64,000 nt of DNA from Alkalinema pantanalense. Lineage in GTDB: Bacteria > Cyanobacteriota > Cyanobacteriia > Leptolyngbyales > Leptolyngbyaceae. A program made the position numbers and the translations under genes. Under the pieces are notes generated by a model, which ran no database searches, was not told where the DNA came from, and saw only the letters and a list, made by a program, of their open reading frames with translations. This document shows positions 42,319 through 52,600 of this stretch, piece by piece (the stretch's first letter is position 1; every line of letters begins with the position of its first letter). The stretch lies in the NCBI RefSeq assembly GCF_050753345.1, contig NZ_JBLZFX010000002.1, positions 1-64,000 on the forward strand. Reading direction: 5' to 3'.

Positions 42319-43179
42319 CTACGAACTATAGGCCATCACCATACCGCCATCTTCATTGCCCCGCGTCAGGCGAATTTGGGCAAGGGCGAAAATTGTGGGA
42401 ATAATGCGGGCATAGTTGGTGGAAATACTGCGCCAGCCCAGGTCTGCTATGAACCAAGTCCACATCGCAGGGCCAAGGAACGAAAAAGCCGTTCTCACTG
42501 CCCCATAGCGAGCCGCATTGACGGTCATGCCATATTGGGCCATTCGCATTGTGAACTGGGTTTGTAACTGGGAAACGGTGGCCAATCCCCCCGCTGCCAA
42601 AGTGGAATTAGCAACGTGGTACCGGGCAAAGTGTAGGGCAAACTGGCGGGCAATCAATTGCAGCAACAAGGGCTTAACCACAGAACTAACAGCGATCGCA
42701 CTGCCGCCTTTGATCACCAAACTCATGGGATCCTTTTGCAGGGCTTGGGGCAATTTATCAATCAAACTGGTGTGGGACAGCGATCGCTGCACCCGCTTGG
42801 TCAAACTGACCTGTTCTGCTTCGGGGAGCTTCTTCCAAGCTCGGTTGAGCAGGTGCAGGAAAATTTCCGCCTCCAGTTCCATCGTAGACATTGAAACTTG
42901 GTAGGGCAGACGCAGATAACGGCAAACTTGCAACAACGCTTGACGATAACTGACACAGTGGGTTTTGCGCTGAAGCACCGTCATCCCATCCGCCGCCAAA
43001 AACCGAAACCGATCTTCCAACTCATCCATCCAATCTTCCCGATCGAGGGCTTGGATATCGAGTGGATCCGTTTTGTTCAAGTAATCCAGAGGATTAAATT
43101 TTGGGCGGAATAAAATTTCGGTTAACTCGCGCAGTTCGTCATCGGTTGCCAACTCCAAAGCTGCCCGTAGTTCGTCCAC
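42319..43179 (-). CDS. YaaW family protein
   Basis: The chosen start is a GTG at 43179, because GAGGAG lies six bases upstream and the family begins VDELRAALELAT. The remaining 53 upstream codons of the longer frame have no family match. The protein of 286 residues contains ALELATDDELRELTEILFRPKFNPLDYL, RFLAADGMTVLQRKT, and LNRAWKKLPEAEQ, followed by a hydrophobic C-terminal half (IKGGSAIAVSSVVKPLLLQLIA). YaaW proteins are poorly known; Escherichia coli YaaW has a ubiquinol-cytochrome c chaperone-like label. The cellular role is unknown. Confidence 0.75.
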   Translation of the reverse strand: MDELRAALELATDDELRELTEILFRPKFNPLDYLNKTDPLDIQALDREDWMDELEDRFRFLAADGMTVLQRKTHCVSYRQALLQVCRYLRLPYQVSMSTMELEAEIFLHLLNRAWKKLPEAEQVSLTKRVQRSLSHTSLIDKLPQALQKDPMSLVIKGGSAIAVSSVVKPLLLQLIARQFALHFARYHVANSTLAAGGLATVSQLQTQFTMRMAQYGMTVNAARYGAVRTAFSFLGPAMWTWFIADLGWRSISTNYARIIPTIFALAQIRLTRGNEDGGMVMAYSS

Positions 43180-43365
43180 TGGTCTACTCCTCACGGATAA
43201 AATCCTGACGATTATTCTAGCGAAGGTTGCTTGACCTAGGGAGAGATTATCCCAGGACAGGACAACCGATACTTCTCTGCAAGGCGCTATGGAGTCTCTA
43301 TTATTGCAGAATATCCAAAGCTGGGATCCACTGGGCACTGGGATCTACTCAAGTCTAGGAGCCCA

Positions 43366-43430
43366 CTGTGGGCCAGAACTGTGGGCCAAAATTGCGGGCC
43401 AAAACTGTGGGCCAAAATTGCGGGCCAAAA
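43366..43430 (+). repeat. 5 x 13-bp tandem repeat
   Basis: Units CTGTGGGCCAGAA, CTGTGGGCCAAAA, TTGCGGGCCAAAA, CTGTGGGCCAAAA and TTGCGGGCCAAAA lie back to back. GGGCC is invariant. Copies 2-3 and 4-5 are the same pair, so a 26-bp duplication is likely. Confidence 0.85.
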
Positions 43431-43520
43431 CTATAAGCTAGCGCTGTGAGCCGTCTTTCCACCCCTTAGACCGTTGCATAATTTAATGCAACTTTCGTTA
43501 CTTGTGATACCAGCTTCCCA

Positions 43521-43538
43521 CAAACTTTAGGAAGTTTG
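43521..43538. promoter_or_regulatory. perfect 7-bp hairpin in the glgP upstream region
   Basis: CAAACTT-TAGG-AAGTTTG is perfectly self-complementary, about 95 bases before glgP. It might be an operator or part of a leader RNA. Role is unknown. Confidence 0.35.
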
Positions 43539-43631
43539 TATGATTACACACAAAATTAACCCTACTTCTCCAGTCTGATGAAAGGTGTAATCTAGGTCAC
43601 TTCAACCGCTACAACAAACGCACACAGCACT

Positions 43632-46202
43632 ATGAATTTGCCAAAATACAATTCCTCAGTAGAGGATATTGCTACCGAGGATCTGCACGAGCTCGAAGCC
43701 GATCGTACGGGTCTAAGCGTAGAGACCATCAAACGGGCCTTTTTGGATAACTTGTTTTACCTTCAGGGCAAACCTGTGGCGCTCGCGACCCAGCATGACT
43801 ACTATATGGCGTTGGCTTATACTGTACGCGATCGTATGTTGCAGCGTTGGAATAGTACCGCTGAAACCTATACCCAGAAACGATCCCGAACCGTTTGCTA
43901 TCTCTCCGCTGAGTTTCTGATGGGCCCCCACTTAGGCAATAACCTGATTAACTTGGGGATCTTTGACCAAGTTAATCAGGCCATCAAAGAACTGGGTTTG
44001 GATTTTGAGGAATTGCTGGCGCAGGAGGAAGAACCAGGGCTAGGTAATGGCGGTTTGGGGCGGCTTGCGGCTTGCTATATCGACTCGATGGCAACCTTGG
44101 AAATTCCATCCCTGGGCTATGGCATTCGCTACGAATTTGGCATCTTCGACCAAGTGATTCGCGATGGCTGGCAGGTGGAACTGACGGACAAATGGTTGCG
44201 CTATGGCAATGCCTGGGAAATTGCCCGACCGGAATGGGCGGTGGAAGTCAAGTTTGGTGGCTATACCGAAGCCTACCGCGATGAACACGATCGGTACCGA
44301 GTCCGGTGGATTCCCGATCGGGAAGTGCTGGGCATTCCCTATGACACGCCGATCCTGGGCTACAAGGTCAACACGGCCAATACCCTACGGTTGTGGAAAG
44401 CGGAGGCGATCGAATCCTTTGATTTTGCGGTATTTAATCAAGGCAATTACTACGGCGCAGTGGAGCAAAAGGTCAGTTCAGAAAATTTGACCAAGGTGCT
44501 CTATCCCAATGATGAAAAGGTCGCGGGCAAGCAATTGCGTTTAGAACAGCAATTCTTTTTTGTATCTTGCTCATTGCAGGATATGTTCCGTATTTTGCAA
44601 GGACAGAATATTCCGATCGAGCAATTCCATGAGAAGTTCACGATTCAACTGAACGATACCCATCCCGCGATCGCCGTGGCCGAACTGATGCGGTTATTGG
44701 TGGATGAATACTCTATGGACTGGGATACAGCCTGGGACATCACCCAAAAAACCTTTGCCTATACCAATCACACCCTAATGCCGGAAGCATTGGAGAAATG
44801 GGCGATCGATTTGTTTGCCAGCCTGCTGCCCCGCCACTTAGAGATCATTTACGAAGTCAATTCTCGCTTTCTAGAACAGGTGCGGATGAAGTTTCCTAAG
44901 GATGGCGATCGCCTAGCTCGCATGTCTTTGATTGACGAAACGGGGGAGCGCTATGTCCGCATGGCAAATCTGGCTTGTGTGGGTAGTCATCGGATCAATG
45001 GGGTTGCAGAGTTACATAGTGAGCTATTGAAAGAAACCGTTTTGCAGGATTTTTATCAACTCTTTCCCCACAAATTCTGCAACAAAACCAATGGTGTGAC
45101 CCCTCGGCGCTGGATCGTTCTGAGCAATCCTCGCATGACCCAGTTGGTGACGACCCACATCGGCGATCGCTGGATCAAGCATCTCAGTGAAATCCAGCAG
45201 TTAGAGCCCTTGGCCGATGATCCTGCTTTCCGCCACGATTGGCACACGATGAAGCAAGCGATCAAGCAAGATTTGGCGAATCATATCCATAAAACCCTGG
45301 ATATTCTGGTTGATCCCAAATCCCTATTTGACGTGCAGGTAAAACGGATTCACGAATACAAACGACAACATCTGAATGTTTTACACATCGTCACGTTGTA
45401 CAACCAGTTGAAGCAAAATCCACGATCGGAGATTCCACCCCGCACATTCATTTTTGGCGGAAAAGCGGCTCCGGGCTATTTCATGGCTAAGCTAATGATT
45501 AAGCTCATCACTGCAGTGGGAGAAATGGTGAACAAAGATCCCGACGTGCGCGATCGCCTGCGGGTAGTCTTTTTGCCAGATTACAACGTGACCAACAGCC
45601 AACGGGTTTATCCCGCAGCGGATTTGTCAGAACAGATTTCCACCGCTGGCCTCGAAGCATCCGGCACGGGCAATATGAAGTTTGCCATGAACGGTGCACT
45701 CACGATCGGAACCCTGGACGGAGCCAACATCGAAATTCGAGAAGAAGCCGGAGCAGAAAACTTCTTCCTATTTGGCTTGACCACCGATCAAGTTGCAGCC
45801 CTCAAGTCCCAAGGCTACAACCCCTGGGACTACTACGCCATGAACCCCAACCTGAAGGATGCGATCGATTTAATTGCATCGGGACATTTCTCCCATGGCG
45901 ATCGGGATCTGTTCAAACCGTTGCTGGATAAGCTACTCACGAGCGATCCATTTATGCTGTTGGCGGATTACCAGTCCTATCTCGACTGTCAAACCCAAGT
46001 CAGTCAAAGTTATTGCGACAGTGAGCATTGGACTCGCATGTCAATTTTGAATGCGGCTCGGATGGGTAAATTTTCCTCCGATCGGTCGATCGAAGAATAC
46101 GCGAAGGATATTTGGCAAGTATCATCTGAGCGAATTAATTTAGAGAACTATACGCAATGGGAACGGAGCCATGGCGGAGAACTCATCTGCCGATTACATT
46201 GA
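43632..46202 (+). CDS. glgP: glycogen phosphorylase
   Basis: This 856-residue enzyme removes glucosyl units from glycogen with phosphate, giving glucose 1-phosphate. The sequence is a full GT35 phosphorylase: LGNGGLGRLAACYIDSMATL, the VKVNTANTLRLWKA segment, NDTHPAIAVAELMRLLVDEY, and the PLP site EASGTGNMKFAMNGALTIGTLDGAN with the PLP lysine. The length is normal for bacterial GlgP and the frame is intact. It works in the cytoplasm in dark carbon use. The promoter region contains tandem and inverted repeats described separately. Confidence 0.97.
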   Translation: MNLPKYNSSVEDIATEDLHELEADRTGLSVETIKRAFLDNLFYLQGKPVALATQHDYYMALAYTVRDRMLQRWNSTAETYTQKRSRTVCYLSAEFLMGPHLGNNLINLGIFDQVNQAIKELGLDFEELLAQEEEPGLGNGGLGRLAACYIDSMATLEIPSLGYGIRYEFGIFDQVIRDGWQVELTDKWLRYGNAWEIARPEWAVEVKFGGYTEAYRDEHDRYRVRWIPDREVLGIPYDTPILGYKVNTANTLRLWKAEAIESFDFAVFNQGNYYGAVEQKVSSENLTKVLYPNDEKVAGKQLRLEQQFFFVSCSLQDMFRILQGQNIPIEQFHEKFTIQLNDTHPAIAVAELMRLLVDEYSMDWDTAWDITQKTFAYTNHTLMPEALEKWAIDLFASLLPRHLEIIYEVNSRFLEQVRMKFPKDGDRLARMSLIDETGERYVRMANLACVGSHRINGVAELHSELLKETVLQDFYQLFPHKFCNKTNGVTPRRWIVLSNPRMTQLVTTHIGDRWIKHLSEIQQLEPLADDPAFRHDWHTMKQAIKQDLANHIHKTLDILVDPKSLFDVQVKRIHEYKRQHLNVLHIVTLYNQLKQNPRSEIPPRTFIFGGKAAPGYFMAKLMIKLITAVGEMVNKDPDVRDRLRVVFLPDYNVTNSQRVYPAADLSEQISTAGLEASGTGNMKFAMNGALTIGTLDGANIEIREEAGAENFFLFGLTTDQVAALKSQGYNPWDYYAMNPNLKDAIDLIASGHFSHGDRDLFKPLLDKLLTSDPFMLLADYQSYLDCQTQVSQSYCDSEHWTRMSILNAARMGKFSSDRSIEEYAKDIWQVSSERINLENYTQWERSHGGELICRLH

Positions 46203-46636
46203 TTAAGCAAATGATCAGATTCACCTAGGAGAGTTTTAGGCTCTATAGTGTAATCATCCACGTCTTTTCTATATTTCTAATGCGGATCAAAAATACGAAC
46301 TACAATTGATCCGCATTAGATTGATCCGCATTAGTTATAGTCAAATATTTTCGGTAATTTGTACTTCATGCATGGTCAGAGATCACTACATAAAAGATAA
46401 ATAATCGGAAAATCGCTAGCAACAACTAGAGACGATCGTGGAAATTAGGGTAAGCGTAATCAGACCATGAGCAGCATTTCCGGGGAAATGGATCAAAAAC
46501 TGATTTAATCCACTTTCAATCCACACTTTTGACGCTACACTCTAGACTGCGTGATCCGGTTTCGGTGATTACTGACATTCCACAGATCTCTATGAAGTTA
46601 TGATGAGATTGTATAAGCGATTGGGCATCCTAATGG
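46203..46636. other. gene-free region downstream of glgP
   Basis: It contains three copies of a 14-bp palindrome-related motif (46277-46334) that could terminate glgP. The rest is AT-rich with no gene found. Confidence 0.6.
46277..46334. repeat. 14-bp motif in inverted plus direct copies
   Basis: CTAATGCGGATCAA at 46277-46290 is followed by its reverse complement TTGATCCGCATTAG at 46306-46319 and again at 46321-46334. The first two can form a perfect 14-bp hairpin; the third could compete for it. It lies 75 bases past glgP. Confidence 0.8.
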
Positions 46637-49600
46637 GTGAGTCAACCAATTAGGATCACCGCTGCCATCAAACCTATGTTATGTCCAACCCCGATCTCCG
46701 ATGATTTGTTGCCTCAAGTCTTTGGTTATACCTTGGGGGAACTGTTGTATCTTGGTACTCGCACAGCGGTCTATCGGGCATTGAAAGCCGAAGGCAGCGA
46801 GCCAGTTGTCATTAAGGTACTGCGGCGAGAATATCCTAGCTTCAATGAATTAGTCCAGTTTTGCAACCAGTATACGATTACTAAAAATCTAGCGATTCCT
46901 GGCATTGCGAAACCTTTGAGCTTAGAATCCGTGGGAAGATGCTATGCCCTAATCATGGAGGATAATGGAGAAATCTCCCTTGAAAAATATATTCAGCAAT
47001 CCGGACTGGAAATTTCTGAAGTGTTGACGATCGGGTTGCAAATCACTGACATTCTCCATGGGTTATGCCAACACCAAATCGTCCACAAAGATATTAAACC
47101 CGCTAACATCCTCATTCACCCAGAGTCCAAGCAAGTCAAGCTCATCGACTTCAGCATTGCTTCCTTACTGCCCAAAGAAACCCAAACACTCCTCAATCCC
47201 AACAGCCTCGAAGGCACCCTCGCCTACCTCGCCCCGGAACAAACCGGACGCATGAATCGCGCCATTGACTATCGCACCGATTTCTATGCCTTCGGGGTCA
47301 CACTCTATCAACTCCTGACAGGCCGTTTACCCTTCAACTCCGATGACCCCCTCGAATTAGTCCATTGCCACATCGCCCAGCAGCCCATTCCCGTCCATCA
47401 GGTCAATCCAGACATCCCTGTCATGGTTGCAAAGATCGTCGCTAAGCTGATGGCCAAAAATGCCGAAGACCGCTACCAAAGCGCACTAGGTCTTAAACAT
47501 GATTTAAAACATTGTTTAGAACAATGGAACCAAACGGGCACCATTCCTGAATTCTCCCTTGGGCAACGGGATATCAGCGATCGCTTCACCATTCCTGAAA
47601 AACTTTACGGGCGTGAAGCAGAGGTAGAGACACTTCTGAATGCCTTTGAACGAGTTTCCCAGGGAGCAACAGAATTGATGCTCGTAGCCGGATTTTCTGG
47701 GATTGGCAAAACGGCGATCGTCAACGAAGTCCATAAACCGATCACCCGACAAAACGGCTACTTTATCAAGGGTAAATTTGACCAATTTAACCGCAACATT
47801 CCGTTATCAGCTTTTGTGCAAGCCTTGCGGGATTTGATGGGGCAATTGCTGAGTGAAAGCGATAGGCAGTTGCAAACGTGGAAAACACAAATTCTGAATG
47901 CCTTGGGTGACAATGGGCAAGTCATGATTGAGGTGATTCCTGAACTAGAACGGATTATTGGTGCCCAACCGCCTGCGCCTGAATTGTCGGGAACCGCCGC
48001 TCAGAATCGGTTTAATCTCCTATTCCAACGCTTCATTCAAGTCTTCACCACCCCAGAGCACCCCTTGGTGATGTTTCTGGATGATTTGCAGTGGGCGGAT
48101 TCTGCTTCATTAAATTTGATGCAAGTGTTGATGACTGAAGCATCGCTGGGTTATTTGTTGCTGATTGGAGCCTATCGGGATAACGAAGTGTTTGCGGCGC
48201 ATCCGTTAATGTTGACCCTCGACACAATCCAAAAAGCGGGGGAAATGGTAAATACGATCGCCCTTCAACCCCTGAGCCAAAATAGCTTAAATCAGTTGAT
48301 CACGGATACGCTGCACTGTGCGGAGCCGTTGGCAGAGCCGTTAACGGAACTGGTGATGCAGAAAACCCAGGGTAATCCCTTTTTTACCACCCAATTTCTC
48401 AAAACCTTGCATCAAGATAAGCTGATTAATTTTGATGCAGCTGCGGGCCATTGGCAATGTGATATTGCACAGGTTCGGGATGCGGCATTGACGGATGATG
48501 TGGTGGAATTTATGGCGTTGCAGTTGCAGAAGCTGCCGGAAGCAACGCAAGAGATTTTGAAACTGGCGGCTTGTATTGGTGCTCAGTTCGATTTGGAAAC
48601 ACTAGCGATCGTAGGTGAACAATCCAAAACTGCTGTGGCCGCAACGCTCTGGCAAGCACTACATGAAGGGCTGATTATACCAGTCACGCAAGTTTATCGT
48701 TTTTTCCAGTCGATCGATCTTGAGCAGTTCGATCAGCAAAATTCCCAAACTCCTGTGAATCCAGGGTATCGGTTTTTGCACGATCGTATCCAACAAGCTG
48801 CCTATTCACTCATTGCCACCGATCAGAAACAGAACATACACCTCAAGATGGGGCAGACACTCCTGGGTGAGGCTTCTCCGCAGGAACGGGAAGAGCGACT
48901 ATTTGCCATTGTCAATCACCTCAACCTTGGCAGCACAATCATTACATCACCTCAAGAACGAGAAACCTTAGCTAATTTAAACCTAGCAGCAGGACGCAAA
49001 GCAAAAACTGCTACCGCCTATCAAGCCGCGATCGCGTACTTTGAGCAAGGCATCCAACTTTTGCCTCAAGATAGCTGGCAGACCCACTATGACCTCAGCT
49101 TGGCACTTCACGAAGAAATCACTGAATCCAGTTACCTAAATACTCAATATAGGGAAATGGAAAGGTGGGCCATGATTGCCTTGAAACATGCCCGCACTCA
49201 GATAGATACCACTCGGGTACAGAAAACCCGAATCTTGAGTTCTACTTCTGAAGGTAAACTGCTGGAGGGAATCCAACTTGGTTTACAAGTGCTTCGTGAG
49301 TTGGGGTTCGAATTTCCGGAACACCCCACCCAAACCGAGATTGGTCAAGCCTTTAGTGTTACGAGATCTCTGTGGAATGAGCGATCGCTGAATCGTTTGC
49401 TAGATCTTCCTCCGATGCAAAATCCGCAGATTTTAGCGGCCATGGAAATTTTGAGTATTTTGGTGTCACCTGCTTATAAAGCAGCACCTAGTATAATGCC
49501 ACTCTTGATTTTCAAACAGGTAGAACTCTCCATTCAATTTGGCAACTGTCCGGTTTCAGTTTTTTCATACGCCGACTATGGTTTAATTCTTTGTGGCATT

Positions 49601-52600
49601 ATCGGTGATATAGAAAATGGCTACGAATTTGGTGCATTAGCTTTAAAGCTATTAGAGCAGCTACAAATTCCATCCCTTCAATGTCGAAGCTTTTATATAG
49701 TTAACCAGTATATTAAGCATTGGAAAAGTAGTCTCTCAGAGAGTCTTCCTAAGTTACAGGAGACTTACCAGCGTGGATTAGAAACGGGAGATCTCGATAT
49801 TGCTTGCTTGAGTGCCGTAGACTACTGTTATGGCACTTATCTAGCAGGACAAGAATTAGCAAATCTATTAAAGACAACGGATACCTATCGTCAAGCGATC
49901 CAGCAGCAGCAGCAGATCGCACCATTACATTTTCAAGAAATTTCTCAACAAATGCTGCTCAATTTATTAGGGAAAGCAGAAGTTCCTTATATTTTGACAG
50001 GCACCATTTTTAGCCAAGAAAGGCTTCTTGATTTACAGACAACAAATCAAAGAGGAGCCTTATTTCGGTGGCATTTGAATCAAACCATCCTTTACTACCT
50101 GTTTGAGCAACAGACTCGTGCCGCACAAAATTCTGCCACAACGGCTCAATATCTAGATGGAGTGGTTGCAACATTTGCTATTCCTGTTTACTTTTTATTT
50201 GATGCTCTCATTCAATGCGCCCAATACACGAGTGCTGAACCAGAAGTTCGTCCGTCAATTCTTCAGCGAATTCAACAACATCAAGACCAACTACGAAATT
50301 GGGCAACTTTTGCTCCGATGAATCATCAGCATCGTTGGGAATTAGTGGCTGCCGAGCATTATCAAATATTGGGCAACAAAACTGAAGCGATCGAGTATTA
50401 CGATCGCGCGATCGCTAGCGCCAAAGAGAATGGCTTTATTCAAGATGAGGCACTCGCCAATGAACTGGCCGCCAAATTCTACTTAAATTGGGGCAAAGAC
50501 AAAGTTGCAGCAGGCTACCTGCAAGAAGCCTACTATTGCTATGCTCGCTGGGGTGCCCAAGCTAAAGTAGCAGACTTAGAAATTCGCTATCCTCATCTAC
50601 TGCATCCAATCTTGGAGCCCCCAGATCCCTCCACACACCGATTAAATCCCTTGATGACGATCGCCCCAGTAAACGTCACTGTGCATTCGCATTATCGCAA
50701 AAGTTCCAGCAGCAGTATTAACCAAACCCTGGACTTTACAGCTATCCTCAGAGCCTCACAGGCCCTCTCTAGTAGCATTCAATTAGAAGAACTGTTAAAT
50801 CACCTCACCCAAATTATTCTGCAAAACTCTGGGGCCGATCGCTGTGCTTTAATTCTCCCCAATCCCTCTGAAGAATGGCAGGTACGGGCGATCGCAACTG
50901 CCGAGCACACTCACCTTTGCACTGAAGAACTGACCAATCACCCACTGCTTCCCATCAAACTGATTCAGTACGTCAAAAACACCCAAGCACTGGTTGTGAT
51001 TGACAATCTAGAGACCGATTTACCCGTGATTGGCGACTATCTCAGACAGCACCAACCCAAAAGCGTGCTGTGTTTACCGATGCTCAATCAAGGTCATTTC
51101 ACCGGGATCCTTCTCTTAGAGAATCAAGCAACCAGTGGTACATTCACCCAAGAGCGTGTTTCCGTTCTCAATCTCCTTTGCACCCAAGCTGCTATCTCGT
51201 TAGAGAATGCGCGGCTGTATACCCTGGAGCAACAGAAGAGTGACCAGTTGAAAGCCTCAGAACTCAGGCTCAAAGCTATTTTTGAACAAGCAACCGATGC
51301 AATTCTTCTCCTAAACCAAGACGGATTTATCGATTGCAATCAGGCAGCATTGGATCTCTTTCAATACACCGAAAAATCTCAACTCCTAAATATTTATCCC
51401 TCTGCCATTTCCCCAGAATTTCAACCAGATGGAATTTCATCCCAAGAGAAGGAAGCACTGATCCTTGCAAAATCCCTAGAAATAGGGCATCTTCGCTTTG
51501 AATGGTTACACCAACGACCAAACGGCCAACACTTTTTTGCAGAGGTCACTTTAACTGCTATTCCCTATGATAATGACACGATTCTCCATTGCTTAGTCAG
51601 GGATATTAGCGATCGCAAAAAACTGGAACGAGAGCAACAACAATTTATAGATATTTTAGACGCCACACCAGATTTTGTGGGTTTAGCAAGTGCTCAGGGG
51701 CAGATTTTATGGCACAACAAAAGCTTCTGTGAATTTCGTCCAGATTTATTTAATCCCAGTAACCCAAAGCATATTTCAGAATGCCATCCCCAATGGACGA
51801 ACCAAATTATCCGAGAGCAGGGTTTGCCCATTGCCATCCAGCAGGGGAGTTGGAGCGGAGAGGTGGTGCTGCTGGATACCCATAATCAAGAAGTTCCCGT
51901 TTCTCAAGTCATTATTGCCCACAAGTCTGAATCAGGAGAAGTGCAAAATTTCTCCACCATTATGCGGGACATTAGCGATCGCAAAGCTGCAGAAGCGGCA
52001 TCTAAGGCTTTCCAAGAAAAACTCACCTTCTTAATTCAGAAAACACCCATTGGCATTATTGAATGGAACACTGAATTTCAAGTGATGAGTTGGAATCCAT
52101 CTGCCGAGAAGATTTTTGGCTATACCGCAGAGGAAATGCTAGGACAGCACGCCAATCAAATTGTGCCCGAATGTGATCGACCTCATGTTGCCCTAGTTAT
52201 GCAGGCACTCCTTGAGCAAGAAGGTGGATTTTTCAGCTTGAACCAAAATATTCGCAAAGATCAGACCCTCATCACTTGTGAATGGATTAATACACCGTTG
52301 AGAGATACTCAAGACAACGCCATTGGTATCTTCTCCATGATTCAAGATGTCAGCGATCGAATCGCTGCGGAAGCTACCATTCGACAAAAATCCCAAGCCT
52401 TAGAACAAACCTTACAGGAATTACAAAATACTCAGTTACAAATGGTTCAAAGTGAGAAAATGGCCTCATTAGGTAACTTGGTAGCAGGAATCGCCCACGA
52501 AATTAACAACCCGATCGGTTTTCTGAATGGCAGCATTACCAATGGCAAGGACTATCTCAAAGATTTGCTAGAGCATTTGAATCTTTATCAAACCCACTAT

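Larger units (their letters stand above)
43180..43631. other. gene-free region upstream of glgP
   Basis: No gene is seen. It holds five copies of a 13-bp tandem repeat at 43366-43430, the inverted repeat GTTGCAT/ATGCAAC (43473-43492) and the hairpin CAAACTT-TAGG-AAGTTTG (43521-43538). Confidence 0.6.
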
